In this document: positions 1 to 11,200 of the stretch, in pieces
How positions within the stretch are numbered: the first letter of the stretch is position 1
How the letters are laid out: each line of letters opens with the position of its first letter
From: Hetaerina americana
Taxonomy: Eukaryota > Arthropoda > Insecta > Odonata > Calopterygidae
NCBI GenBank assembly: GCA_022747635.1
Contig: JAKTNV010000003.1
Location: 46,759,475 to 46,823,474 of the forward strand
Length of the DNA stretch: 64,000 bases
Direction of reading: 5' to 3'
Notes under the pieces: model-generated
What the model was told of the DNA's origin: nothing
Seen by the model: only the letters and a program-made list of their open reading frames with translations
Database searches by the model: none
Made by a program: the position numbers and the translations under genes

Positions 1-731
1 AGAGCGAAAATATCAGATAACAAATTTCGTTAAATTATTGATTCGTAAAAACTTTAATTAACGAGTGGAAAGTGCCTAAAAGAGACTCAATTCCTAGACT
101 TCTTGGTAAATGCCTGAACGAGCCCTAAAAAGGTCTCCTAAGAACAGAAATAAAATGTATGTCTAATGTATAGACATATATATACATACATATGTGCATT
201 GGTGCATATGCATATATATTGTATGATGTAGATGCATATTTGCGTGTATGTGGACATATACTTAAAGCTTTTATAGTAAATTCCTGCGGAGGAGAAGAGG
301 AGATATTTCTGACGAAACAGCCTCTTATGGAAATCTGTAAGAATATGAGATTGAATTTTTATCATTTCTTTCAATCATGGTTGTTACGTGAAACCTCCTC
401 CTGGACACCATTAAAAATAGCGAGAATATCAAAGGGAATGCACTTTAAGGATAGTAACTGAATTAAAATAACGAATTTAACAAACAATAATTTCCATTTG
501 TTCATCTTATCCTAAAATCTCGATTGTACCTTGTCGGATGGCCAAAATAACACTTCCCATGAAAAAATACTCTCTTGTATTTATTTAAAAAGTTCAAATA
601 TTTATCTAGGTGACCTTAGACTAACATTTTGCAGAATCACTCATTACGTAAAAAAAGTGCGAATGATGTAGAATAGCAAAAACAGGTCATGAATGACACA
701 GTTACAAGAGTAATATGGGGGAAATCCTTCA

Positions 732-796
732 TGATGAGAGAAGACACATCTTTTCCACATTGAAAATGTGGAAAAGCAAAGTGTCTTCTTTCATCA
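732..796. repeat. 65-nt near-perfect hairpin
   Basis: Arms TGATGAGAGAAGACAC (732-747) and GTGTCTTCTTTCATCA (781-796) pair over 16 positions with one G-T wobble. After a 2x4 internal loop, CTTTTCCACATT (750-761) and AATGTGGAAAAG (765-776) pair over 12, closing on a 3-nt GAA loop. It could be a pre-miRNA-like hairpin, although the terminal loop is very small, or the palindromic remnant of a MITE. No TA or other duplication is visible at its edges. Confidence 0.75.
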
Positions 797-3430
797 GGTC
801 ATAAATTTTGAATAATTGCCGCTTAGAAAATAAACTCAAACTTTACTCCTTATGGTAGTGCAATGTAAACATTAAAATAAATTGTAAATGATAATGATCA
901 AGAAAATATGCAAAAATTTATTTTATGATGCCGAAACTATATCATTTCTTAGAGATCTGAACGAAAAAAAGTCGTTCACGTTTATCTTTTATCCCCTTTT
1001 AACCGATAATACATTTTTAAGTTACTTCTCTCGGCCTTAGATATTAAAAGTCTATTGAATCAAATCAACCATATTGCATAGGAATGGCCTTCTAAATCGT
1101 TACTATCAGCGGCAGGTATATCGGCAGCATTAACTATATATATATTAGAGACCATCTAAGCGTCTTTAGTACGTATTTAACAATTCAATGTTGGATTTTC
1201 ATACGATTAAGATTGAAAAGAGCATATGATGTTGCCAAAAAACGAAAATGGAGCCTGGAATATGAGAGCTACATCTAAATATGATGTTTGAGGTTCCTCT
1301 GGTGTTTTGTCCAATGGCACAGTGAGACGATAACACTCAATAAGGAAAGAGTACATACTCACGATTCGCTAAGAAATAGAAATGAAAACTTACAACTATT
1401 CTGTATATCTTAGTAATACAACTTTATGTAAGAAAAAATGTTGCACAGTATTTAGTTACATACGAATTATTTTACGATTTATTTTATTTTATCACATTTT
1501 AATTATTTTATTTCGGCGTCCAACATTGAAAATCTTTCTTGCTTTATTAACATTAATTTTTAAATTGGATATAATTAACAACTCATACTTTGATTTTCCT
1601 GAAAATAGTAATCCTGGTATGCTAATTATGAGCTAAAAATGTCTCACAAATCGCTCTAAATAATTGCAAAAGTGAACCTCCAAATAAAATTGGATTTTAA
1701 AGATGCTTTTTTTTAATATGTGTACCCGTACCCCATTGAATGATTCCTGCTGTGAATTCTCGAATGTATCCTGAGCAAGACCATTTTTTATCTTAAAAAT
1801 AGTAGACTCATTATTTGCAAAATTTTTGGTTAAGATATTCAGCAATCTGAAACGTATGTCATTTTCTTTCTTTATCCAATTTTTTACTATGTATGTTAAT
1901 CAATTAAAAGCAGGCACTCATGTATAGATTCATACCATTATGGATATACATGTAGTTGCTCAGGTGCGATTGTCGATGATAGAGGACGAATTTTGCTTAC
2001 ACGCAGGATGTGAAATACAAAGGGGATAGGGCAACAGCTTCTGTTTATTTGGACCACCTAGGCAAGCTGCTATTTGGTTAAAATTCTTTTTAAATAATGA
2101 CGGTCGTAAAACACCTAAAATAATTCCCAGATATAAGAAAATATAAAAGAGCCACAGATGTGAAGATGGAATAACCATTTTCATTAGCGGCATTTCCAGT
2201 GTTGAAAGACTCAGCATTCTAAATAATATGTTGGTGAAAGATATATTTATCAGATATTCGCATTATCTGATGGTTATTAATACTCGTGCATTATGACTGA
2301 ACGATCAAGCTCTCAAGGGTTAAAATGGGAATGAATCTCAGTATTTTCCAAAGTTATGGTAGGAAGGAATAACAAAAGACATATTAGAATATACTTCGGT
2401 TAACACAATTCTTGTAATTCTTTTGAGCTTATGTAAAAATATAATTACCGAAAAGGATGCGTTTGACAAAGTCATAGACAAAAAATCACCGTCGACGATG
2501 CGGGCATATTACCATCGAATCGCATAGAAGAAATATTACCCATTCAGTCCACGGAAAATAAACCAGGTCGTAATATCTTTGAGAAATGACGGGGAAAGAG
2601 GAGGAATATTATACGTTGATGGCGACGCGATGCGTGGAGTGAGATAGGGATAGGGGCGGAATGATGACGAGGAAAGAGTGAAGGGGGAATAGGAGGGATG
2701 CGGGATCCAAGAGACACGGAGGGCGCAGGAAGCCTTAATGAGGATGGGAATGAAGACGCGTTAAAAAGTAAAGGGGAATAGAAGCAGTTTCGTGAGAAAC
2801 TAAGAGAATGGGGTCGCCAGATAAGCGGATGAGAATAAAGGAAGGATCCCGAGTAGAGAGGTCGCGGGGGGGGTGGGTAGCCAGTGTACACATTATGTAT
2901 AAAACGCGGGCAAGGGGTTGGAGAAGACGGAACGCGAGGCGCGTTAGGGTATTCGTGTTTTTCGGCACGGAATTGAGAGAAACCGAGACATGCCCTTGAG
3001 CAAACCGTTATTCTTTGAAATACTTTATAGAATTTATTGTGTGGAAATGATTATGCGGGCTTACTCAACTCTCAGAGCCACTCTTTACTCAGCGAATCCC
3101 AAATATAATTTGGGTTAGATTAAAGAAATGCTTTGCGCCTTATGCTTGCTTGCGTTCGCGCTTGTCCGTTCATTAGGAAAATATGAATTTGAAATTAGAA
3201 CGCCAAGTTACTTTGAAAACTTTTACACTAATTTTTAATTTATTTCCCTAAAAAATAAGTTTAGGCGCTCTATATTTGTTACAACCTTACGATTATTTTT
3301 GCGTGTATCTTTCAATAAATCTTGGGGTAAAATATTTCGTAATTCTATAAAATTCAGTTTAAATTATTATTGACAATTCTTGTCCGCAACCAAGTCTTTA
3401 TATTTTCAAATTCGTACATAAAAGGTTACA

Positions 3431-3485
3431 GTAGTAGTTATTAGTTAGTAGTGGTTATTAGTCAGTAGTTTATTAGTAGTAGTAA
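3431..3485. repeat. TAG-rich imperfect repeat
   Basis: Ten TAG trinucleotides on the plus strand within 55 nt, arranged as TAGTAG, TTAGTTAGTAG and TAGTAGTAGTA units. It is a degenerate simple repeat with no coding frame. Confidence 0.7.
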
Positions 3486-4699
3486 TCATAAAATGCGATC
3501 GCCCGACAGTAACATAACCTTTTATGGAATGTCACAATTGACATGGAGTAAATATTTAAAATGGTGAAATATCACTGCATCAAAGAGCCTCATTATATTT
3601 GCGTTTAAATAGGCATTGATGCTAAGGAACAAATTATGGGACGAAAGGTAAGTATTTTGGAGTATTCGAGGCAAAAAATACTTCAGGTGCTTAGGTGTCT
3701 GGTGAAACTAAGTATACACTTTCAATGAGTGGATGTTGTGTAGTCAGTCGTGCAGCTCATATTCACTTAAGTTACGGGTGTAGGAAGGCTTTATCTCACA
3801 TTTTCCATGATGGAGCTTATATAAAAGTTGATTATTTACGCGTAATACTTGATATGTGTACTTTGAGGAGACTAAGAAGCCATTTCCTGACCTCCTCGTG
3901 ACTTCGGGTAGAATGTTAGGAACACCGATTTTAGTTCGCTGTCAATACTTTTCCCACCATTAAATTCAAACACACTGCATTATACAATGATCAACTACAT
4001 TGAGATTCGACCAGTGAAAGTCTTGGTGAATACACTATAACATATATTATCCGCAATCATTCCCCTCATTTATGTTGAAAATCAAGTTGAAAAAGTTTTG
4101 GGCTCAGTAAAATAGAGAAAAAATGGGCAGAAAAGGCATTCAAGGCAATTATGCATGTATTTATTATACTCTGGAGAGAAAAACTGCATGATATAATAAG
4201 CATTTACAATTAGCAATTAATGTGTGTGACTCCATTCCAAGTGATGTAGTCTCATTAGTTTATCACTGTAGATACTTGTTAAACCAACCTCAAATTATAG
4301 AAAAATTGGAATTAGATAGACGGATTTTCGATGGCTAATGATAGTTTAATAGAAGCAAAGGAAATTCTTGGTAGTAAATGGAATAGAGAGGTGGTATCAC
4401 AGATGATCGAAAACACGGCTACTTAAATCTTACAGTTTATACTATTTCACAACATGAATGCAGTCGTGCGCATAAACTGACCAACTTTCACCAAATGAGT
4501 CCAACATTTGAGTGCTACGAATATACATTACTTTCTGTGATTGTCTTTCTCTCATCATTCCTTCCATCGGGGTGAAATCTTATCGCGAGCTCCCCACGCC
4601 GCTCGATTATTTTCAAACTAAATAAATATTCTCCATCGGTGCGATACTCAAATGACTGAGTGTTGTGCCACAATGGAACTCATGACCTGGGATGATCCG

Positions 4700-5730
4700 T
4701 GTCCAGCGTATGGGAGACTCTTCAATCAGTCAGCGCGGCTGAAATCGAGTTCCTCAGACGAGAGACCTCATCATTCTTAGGGCGTTCGAGTGCCCCGCGA
4801 ACACGGGGGCGCAGCGGTAGGGCGAGGGGCAGGAGGAGGTGCTCGGCCATTTCACCACCCCGAGGCAATGGTCAGGAGAGACGGTTGGGAGAGATGGGAG
4901 GGAGAGAGAATATGACAGGCTGGCCATGGAGAGATGAGGAAAAAAGCACGGCGTGGATGCGTCGGGGAATGACGTCTATAGATTTTTTAGCTGATTTTAT
5001 GTGGGGGAAGGGGAGAATATCGGGGTTGGGGAGGAAATTTCAGGGGGTCGAGGGAATTGAATGGCTTTTAGGGGAAAGGGTGTGGGGCCGGTAACGGAAA
5101 AGGGGGTTGAAATGGACGGGCTGGGCGGCGGCGTCTGTGAACTGCCGAGTGCGGTGCATGCGGGGGCAGCGGAAGGTGGACGAAGGGGAGGTGGCGGAGG
5201 GCGCGCGGCGCGTGTGTGTGTTTGTGCGCGAGAGGGAATGGAGGCTGGGATGAAATGTGTGTGCGTGAGTTGCGGGGAGCGGTCGCCGATGGGGAAGGAG
5301 AGTGGGAGAGGGGGCTTTGACGGGAAGTGGAGTGGGGTTTGGAGGGGGGAGGGTGGGAGGAAAGGGAATGGGAATTCGATCTGGTGCGAGTGAGAGGGAA
5401 GGAGATGGAGGAGATTGGGGTGGAAGGGGGTCGGGTGGGGAACGAGTCAAGCGAACCGGAAGTCGAGATTGCGAAGCTAAAAGGGGAATAAATTGCCTGA
5501 TACGTTCACGCCGAGCCGCTTTATTCTCCAATGCGAAACTTCTTTCTCCCCTCCGCTACCATCCACCCACCTCCGCTAACTCTCTTTCCCTCTCTCTCTC
5601 TCTATCTCTTTCACACACACATACACACACGTATGTACAAACACCATCACGCGCTGTCTGTCTCTCTCTTTATATTTTTCGTGGACTGCGCCCCAGCCAT
5701 ACGCCTCCGAACGTGTGCTCGCGCCGCCCG
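4700..5730. other. GC-richer strand-skewed block
   Basis: The plus strand is G/A-rich from about 4840 to 5460, then C/T-rich from about 5520 to 5710. CpG is frequent (CGCGGCG, GCGCGCGGCGCG). Open frames on both strands are produced by the low-complexity composition. It could be an unmethylated CpG region or promoter, but no TATA, initiator plus gene, or conserved coding is seen. Confidence 0.4.
5581..5640. repeat. (CT)n/(CA)n microsatellite
   Basis: A CT-dinucleotide run (CTCTCTCTCTCTCTAT) followed by CACACACATACACACAC. Confidence 0.8.
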
Positions 5731-6299
5731 CTGTCTGAATTCCGACGCAAATAATTCCTTTGAGTGGTTTTTCCAAAGGGGATATTTTTATTTTAAATAC
5801 CGACGCTAATGCAATTGGCATATCGTGACTCGGTTAGCTATTTCGAGGAACAACGTATCTGCATCACAGCCGGATGCTTGAGTAGGCAGATATGAACGAT
5901 GAGGTAGCCAGATTGCGGATATATTTTTTTCTGAGACTTTTGACAAGACTTTGGTTTGCAATAGGTGAATTGATGCTAATTAAAAATACCAACCAGTAAA
6001 ATTATTGAATTAATCATTTTATACATCATATTAGTTGGTACATATATAGAAATGCACAACTCAATGTTATACTAAAGAGTCAAGGCTAAACTAATTCTAT
6101 AGTGTGTTTTTAGTAAAACGTCAAAGGTGGTTGTATAATATAATAATACATTTCACAAATATCTTATACATCTGACTATGAGCTCTTCGACGCAATATAT
6201 ACGAGGGGATATCGTTAAGTTTTCATTATTCCCAAAAAATAATCGAGGAAGAAACTTATCATTTATTTGTTATCCTAAAGACATCACTGCATAGTCACT

Positions 6300-6745
6300 A
6301 TTCAGAATTATACAGTTCTCCAGGCGTTTCTTGATCTTTCGAAGGGGTTCATGGTAGGACTCAGCAAAGAGCATTGAAAAACATTACTCCACCTTTTGAA
6401 TTAAGTCATATATGTTGTTAAATCTCCGACGCTGAAATTTTTTTTTTTTTGAGTTTTGGAAATAAGAAAAAGTCGCTTGGGATCGGGAGAATAGAGCGAA
6501 TGTGGCCAAATTTAAAAGCCACATCGCTTTGATTCCTCAGCCGCACCTCAATACGAGTAAGAAGATGCATTGGCAACCTTTGGTGATCATACCATACCGT
6601 TTTTCTTTCAGAACATCACACAGTTCATTCATCAGTGTGTATTAATATGCACCAGTGATGGTCTTACCCTACTTTTTCTTTTTTAGGACCCTAACGTCAT
6701 TCAGCCTAAATCCTTGAGAAGTGTACCTGTTCTTGAAATTTGGCC
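6300..6745 (-). pseudogene. Decayed mariner transposase fragment
   Basis: Minus-strand translation near 6680-6600 gives GKTITGAY-stop-YTLMNELCDVLKEKR, matching the mariner transposase motif GKTITGxYYxxLLxxLxxxLKEKR just before the second catalytic Asp. Further on, KAMWLLNLATFALFSRSQATFSYFQ corresponds to the usual segment ending PHPPYSPDLAPSDYFLF, with the third-Asp motif destroyed. Stops interrupt it and no terminal inverted repeats were found, so it is an old inactive copy. Limits are approximate. Confidence 0.7.
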
Positions 6746-7330
6746 AGCACGCGCCAACTAGTCCGGTTTTAAAAGACGACTTTATTCTCCCCTAACTTTC
6801 TTGTGTGGAATTTGCAATTTTCATCCGCGTCGAACTATCGAGTTGGTCTCACCTTGGTATATATTCGTGCCAAAATATTTGCGAGCACATCAGATTCTAC
6901 ATAGGTTCTCCCGAATGAAAGGGTAATATAAAATGAATGAAAATACCGGCTTTTAGGCATCGTTTTCCAAGGACCGCCTTCCCGATTCTAATGATGCACG
7001 CTCAGTCTATGAGATGTTTTATGTGTGAAACAGTTGCCATTTGATGCGATAATATAAATCTTAATCACAAACAGTGTTGTCTTCTGTGAATCTTTTCCCT
7101 CGGGGCACTGTCTCCTATGCTAAATTATTACATAGTTCTACAATATTAAGTTTATCTCCGATACCCCGGTTAATTCGCAACTCGATAAACCAGATATTGG
7201 TTAATCAATATGCTACTACTTATGAATTCAAAGACAACATTAGGTGAACTTAATGAAAATTGAACGTGAAATTAGCCTTATGTTATTCTCACAGTGTATT
7301 CATTCCCTTCCGGGGTGGGAGTTAATTGTA

Positions 7331-8282
7331 TAGGGTGGACCTGAATGGAGTCCCTAGTTTCAAAAAATCACTGAAGAGCGCGCAAGTAAATTAGTGGAGT
7401 GACAGTAGTGGCGTTAGCCGTGGGGAAGAACGTTATTTTTAGTAGTTATCATGCAGTGATCTAGTAAGAATCAAGGCTTTATCGTAGAAACATTCTTTAA
7501 GAACAATAATAGGGTGGCGGCGACGCAGAGGGTGCTGTGGTCTAGCGATGAAGCGCATTTTCACCTCTCCAGCTCCATCAATAAGCAACATTTTCGTTCA
7601 TGGGTGACTAACAACCCTCGCGAACTTCACCCAAGACCTCTTTATAGCCCCAAAGTGACAGTTTGGTGTGCTGTGTCCTTCCTGGGAATTATTGGGGCCT
7701 ACTTTTTTGAATATCGAAGTTCAAATGTTACTGTGAACTGTGTGCGCTATTGTGAGATGTTGGGGAGCTTTCTGCTCCCCAAAATGGAAGAATATAGTGA
7801 GGAATATGACACAGAAGCCTTTTGGTTTCAACAGGATGGTGCCACAGCTTATACCGCCCGACGTTTGTTCCAAATCCTGTAAGAACAATTTCCCGGCCGC
7901 CTGATCTCCTTACGAGGGGATGTAACATGTCCCCCTACCTCCCCGGATTTGAGGCCATGAAATTTTTTTCTTTAGGGATATCTCAAAGCTGAGGTTTATA
8001 AAGTTCGATCAAGGACCTTGGTAGCTTTTAAAGAGGAAATTATAGATGCCATTGGTGTAAAAACGCAAGATATGCTGAGAAGAGTTTTCGAAAACCTTTT
8101 TGACGACTCAACGTGTGCATCGCTCACTAAGGTCGTCTCCTGGATGAATTAATTTTCAAAACCTAATGGATGAAAATGAAATTAGATGTAGTTTTTAAAA
8201 ATGAAAACCTTTTTCATTTATTTTGGTTGTTTATTTTTACAATGCACCCTTCAAATCAGGGAGTCCATTATGTGCCACCCTG
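7331..8282 (+). mobile_element. Tc1/mariner-superfamily transposon, full ends, internally deleted
   Basis: The left end TAGGGTGGACCTGAATGGAG (7331) and the reverse complement of the right end, CAGGGTGGCACATAATGGAC (8282), are imperfect terminal inverted repeats that keep matching for about 35 nt (…TCCCT…TTTCAA/TTTGAA). TA dinucleotides at 7329-7330 and 8283-8284 fit the TA target of this superfamily. The 952-bp length is shorter than a full element because part of the transposase is missing. Confidence 0.85.
7451..8152 (+). pseudogene. Transposase pseudogene (DUF4817 N-terminus joined to DDE domain)
   Basis: One continuous frame from ATG at 7451 to TAA at 8150-8152 has no frameshift but four in-frame stops before the end (7457, 7880, 7958, 7973). 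The N-terminal part, SSKNQGFIVETFFKNNNRVAATQR, is the start of the helix-turn-helix region common in insect transposons of this type. It runs straight into WSSDEAHFHLSSSINKQHFR, so most of the DNA-binding domain and linker are deleted. The first two catalytic Asp contexts (SDEAHFHL, WFQQDGATAYTA) remain. At the third, the usual SPDL..PDFFLWGYLK reads SPDLRP-stop-NFFL-stop-GYLK: Asp is Asn and Trp is a stop. C-terminal helices are recognisable to about 8150. Clearly inactive. Confidence 0.85.
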
Positions 8283-8284
8283 TA

Positions 8285-11200
8285 TTTCTCTTTATTTCAT
8301 TTGTGTTTCATCAACATTATATCAGAACCCAACAAGAGTAAAATCGTCAAAATAGTATATTTCTCCAACTATCTTAAGATATTTCATTACTTATCGCTTG
8401 TATGGGTGTGAAAGCAATTCGAATCGCATGGTTTCACACATTTTCTTATTTATTCCCACAAATAATCACCCAAATCATTGAATGAAAGAAATGCAAATAA
8501 TTTTTTTGCTTATCAGGATGAACAAACAAATACCTGGTGAAATCATAATAACATAAACCTAATATATACGGTAATAAAACCCATAGCATTTAATATTATT
8601 ACTCGTTAAATTTCCTTTTTTATGAAAAAAATAAAAAAATGGAATTTTATTCATAATGCACTCGTATAATTATTTCGATAATTGCAAAGGAATTCTTAAC
8701 TAATCTAACACGCTACTATTATTTACGTGGCTACTCATTTATGTAGAGTTCATTTCACCTTTCCAAATTTTGGGCTAACAATTGATTTTTTTGAGCCCAT
8801 GCATTTTGTGAATTGACCATCGATTTTCATTCAGCAAATATAAATTAAAAATCATAGGATATTTTTTAATACTTGGTTAAAAGAAGATGAACATGATCCC
8901 GAAAAATATACTATTTCTGTGAAGAGGAATAAAAACAAGAGCGCCAATGTTCTTATTTTTGTAGTTGTTTTATACGTGATATTTAATGCGTAATCAGTTT
9001 ATCCTAAGGCATTAAAAAATCTTTTCACATTAAATACTGGAAATAATATCGAAAAACATAAAATATTATATAAAATACACGTAAATTAACTCCGTCAGGA
9101 GCATGGAAGCACAAAATTGTCATACATGTAAATGGAATTTAAAAAAGTGCTACCATTTCCCCATTTTTTATAATTTAGTTGATAAAAATATCTTCAAAGC
9201 GTAAATAAAAAATTTCATCTAGAGAGGAGTGTTATCAATTTTATAACCTGAGAAGAGAGTACACTTTGGATTATTCTAGATTTAAACTAACGTTTGTTGA
9301 AAACATATTTACCCTTTGAATAATGAAGTAGTCCAAGATGTTAACAATTATTTTAGGATATTATTTAACAAATTATAGTAAAATACAATCAAAGTACGTT
9401 TTGAGGTGATGTTCTTTCCACGAAAACTATAAACTTTGACAAATGAAAATATTCTTGTCGAGTACGTATTGGTAAAATCTTGTGAGAGCTAATTAGACAG
9501 AGAACGTATTTTAAAATTTTTTATACCATAAGAATTAGTACACATTGCTATTGTTATCTCAGACATTTAAACTGCATCTAAATAAGTGGTATACAAAATA
9601 TTCCTGATACGTAACTATAAGAATAAAGAATTTCTGATCATTTGTTTATTTTATTTATCACGCCAAAGTAAGTTTTTCTGGGGCTTTGAGTTATTTGAAA
9701 GTCATGTTGCCAAGGCTGAAATATTTCAACACGATATTTTCGCGCGGCTTTTATATCTCCCCGGTGACCGTTGAATATAGGGGATGCTGAAATAAACAAG
9801 AAAAGAATAGTGAAAAACAGGGGAGGAAAAAATGAAATGCGACGAGCGGTTCAGAATTCGTGGAAAAATGGAAGGGTGGAAACGAGAGGTGAAATGAGAT
9901 GAGGACTGCGCTCTGTCACTGCTACCGGCAGGCTCTTTTACTGATACCGTTCACAACGTCATTCTCCTATAAAAAAGTAAAACATCCTCTTCCGTTGTAC
10001 TTCGCCTAATTCGATGCCTTGGACCAGAGCGTATTTTATTGGAAAACATTACCAAGCGCAACCTCCAACTTTTTTCCTCAAACATTGCAAATTGATTTTC
10101 CAACTGAAAGATATGGTTTGACCGTACATTTGTTTTTACCTACTAGGAGCCTAAAAAATTATCTTTCTACTCCAACTTGAATGAGCATTCCATCAGTGAA
10201 TACCCAAAAGTCGCATTTGTTTTGGATTCTAGCCCTAATGGTTTGAATAATTTCAAAAGACAGTAACTTTATTAGTTCTCAAATAAGTACAATACATTTA
10301 ATAACGGATCATGTACTCAGGTTTATTGTTAGGTCATATTCACATTGTTCTCACAACAAATTAGCATCAATCTTATTGGAATCCCATGAAAAAGTGATGG
10401 ATGTATCCGTCCAGTTATTAATCAACAAATTATGTCCAACGTTTAATAATTTTGAATGAATTATGGCTAATAAATCTTTCAATTCATTCCTTTTATATTC
10501 ATCCATGAAATTATTAAAACCACCTACCGATTTATTATTTTGAAAATGAAAATTATTAAGTGAATTTAATGCTCCCTCATTTGAAAAAGAATTAAAAATC
10601 ACCACTTTCTTCACTGCTTTTGAAAAGGTCTAAATTAAAAATGTTTGTTACGCAAAATAAAATTACTGAAAAGCAATTTTAACCATCATTGATTTTAGAA
10701 AAATTGCTAATGATTCTCTTGAGAATTTCTGGTGATGAACAAATAAGGCGATGTTTTCAGAAGCATTTTTAATGCAGAAAAATCCTTCCCGTTGTGAACG
10801 AAAAAAACTGAACAAATCCACAGTGTATTTAAATACTTGACTACAATTCTGGCGAAATCGCTACCATAAAAGTACATGTCAGTCATTCAGCATAAAATTC
10901 TTCCCCAATCCATCACGTTAATTTTGTTATCTTTGAAATGTATTCCTGTTTTTCATCACGCGTTTATGTAGACACGCCCACCCATCAATCTGGAAATGGC
11001 GCATGTGGGGATTCGTATCAGTTGATGAGAAAGTGTGTCGCGGCGTGTTCGTGGGGACGCCGTGGAATGGAGTATGGTGGCAGGGAAGATGGTTAGGTGG
11101 GCGCATGTAGGAGTGAAAGCATGTGGAGGACCTCAGGCCAGGTCACAGTTTGAAATGATCTTCAAATACTTAGGTTCATATTTAGATAATAAATTACACC

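Larger units (their letters stand above)
1..6299. other. Non-coding AT-rich DNA; no gene recognised
   Basis: Open frames here are short, overlap on both strands and show no family motifs. Recognisable content is limited to a strong hairpin (732-796), a purine-rich block (2570-2990), a TAG-rich repeat (3431-3485), a GC-richer block (4700-5730) and a CT/CA microsatellite. This is distal to the 3' end of Rbp6. Confidence 0.6.

Noticed and set aside
5040..5531. 163-codon Pro/Ser-rich frame, minus strand, with overlapping frames on the plus strand
   Set aside because: Same low-complexity effect in a purine-rich block.
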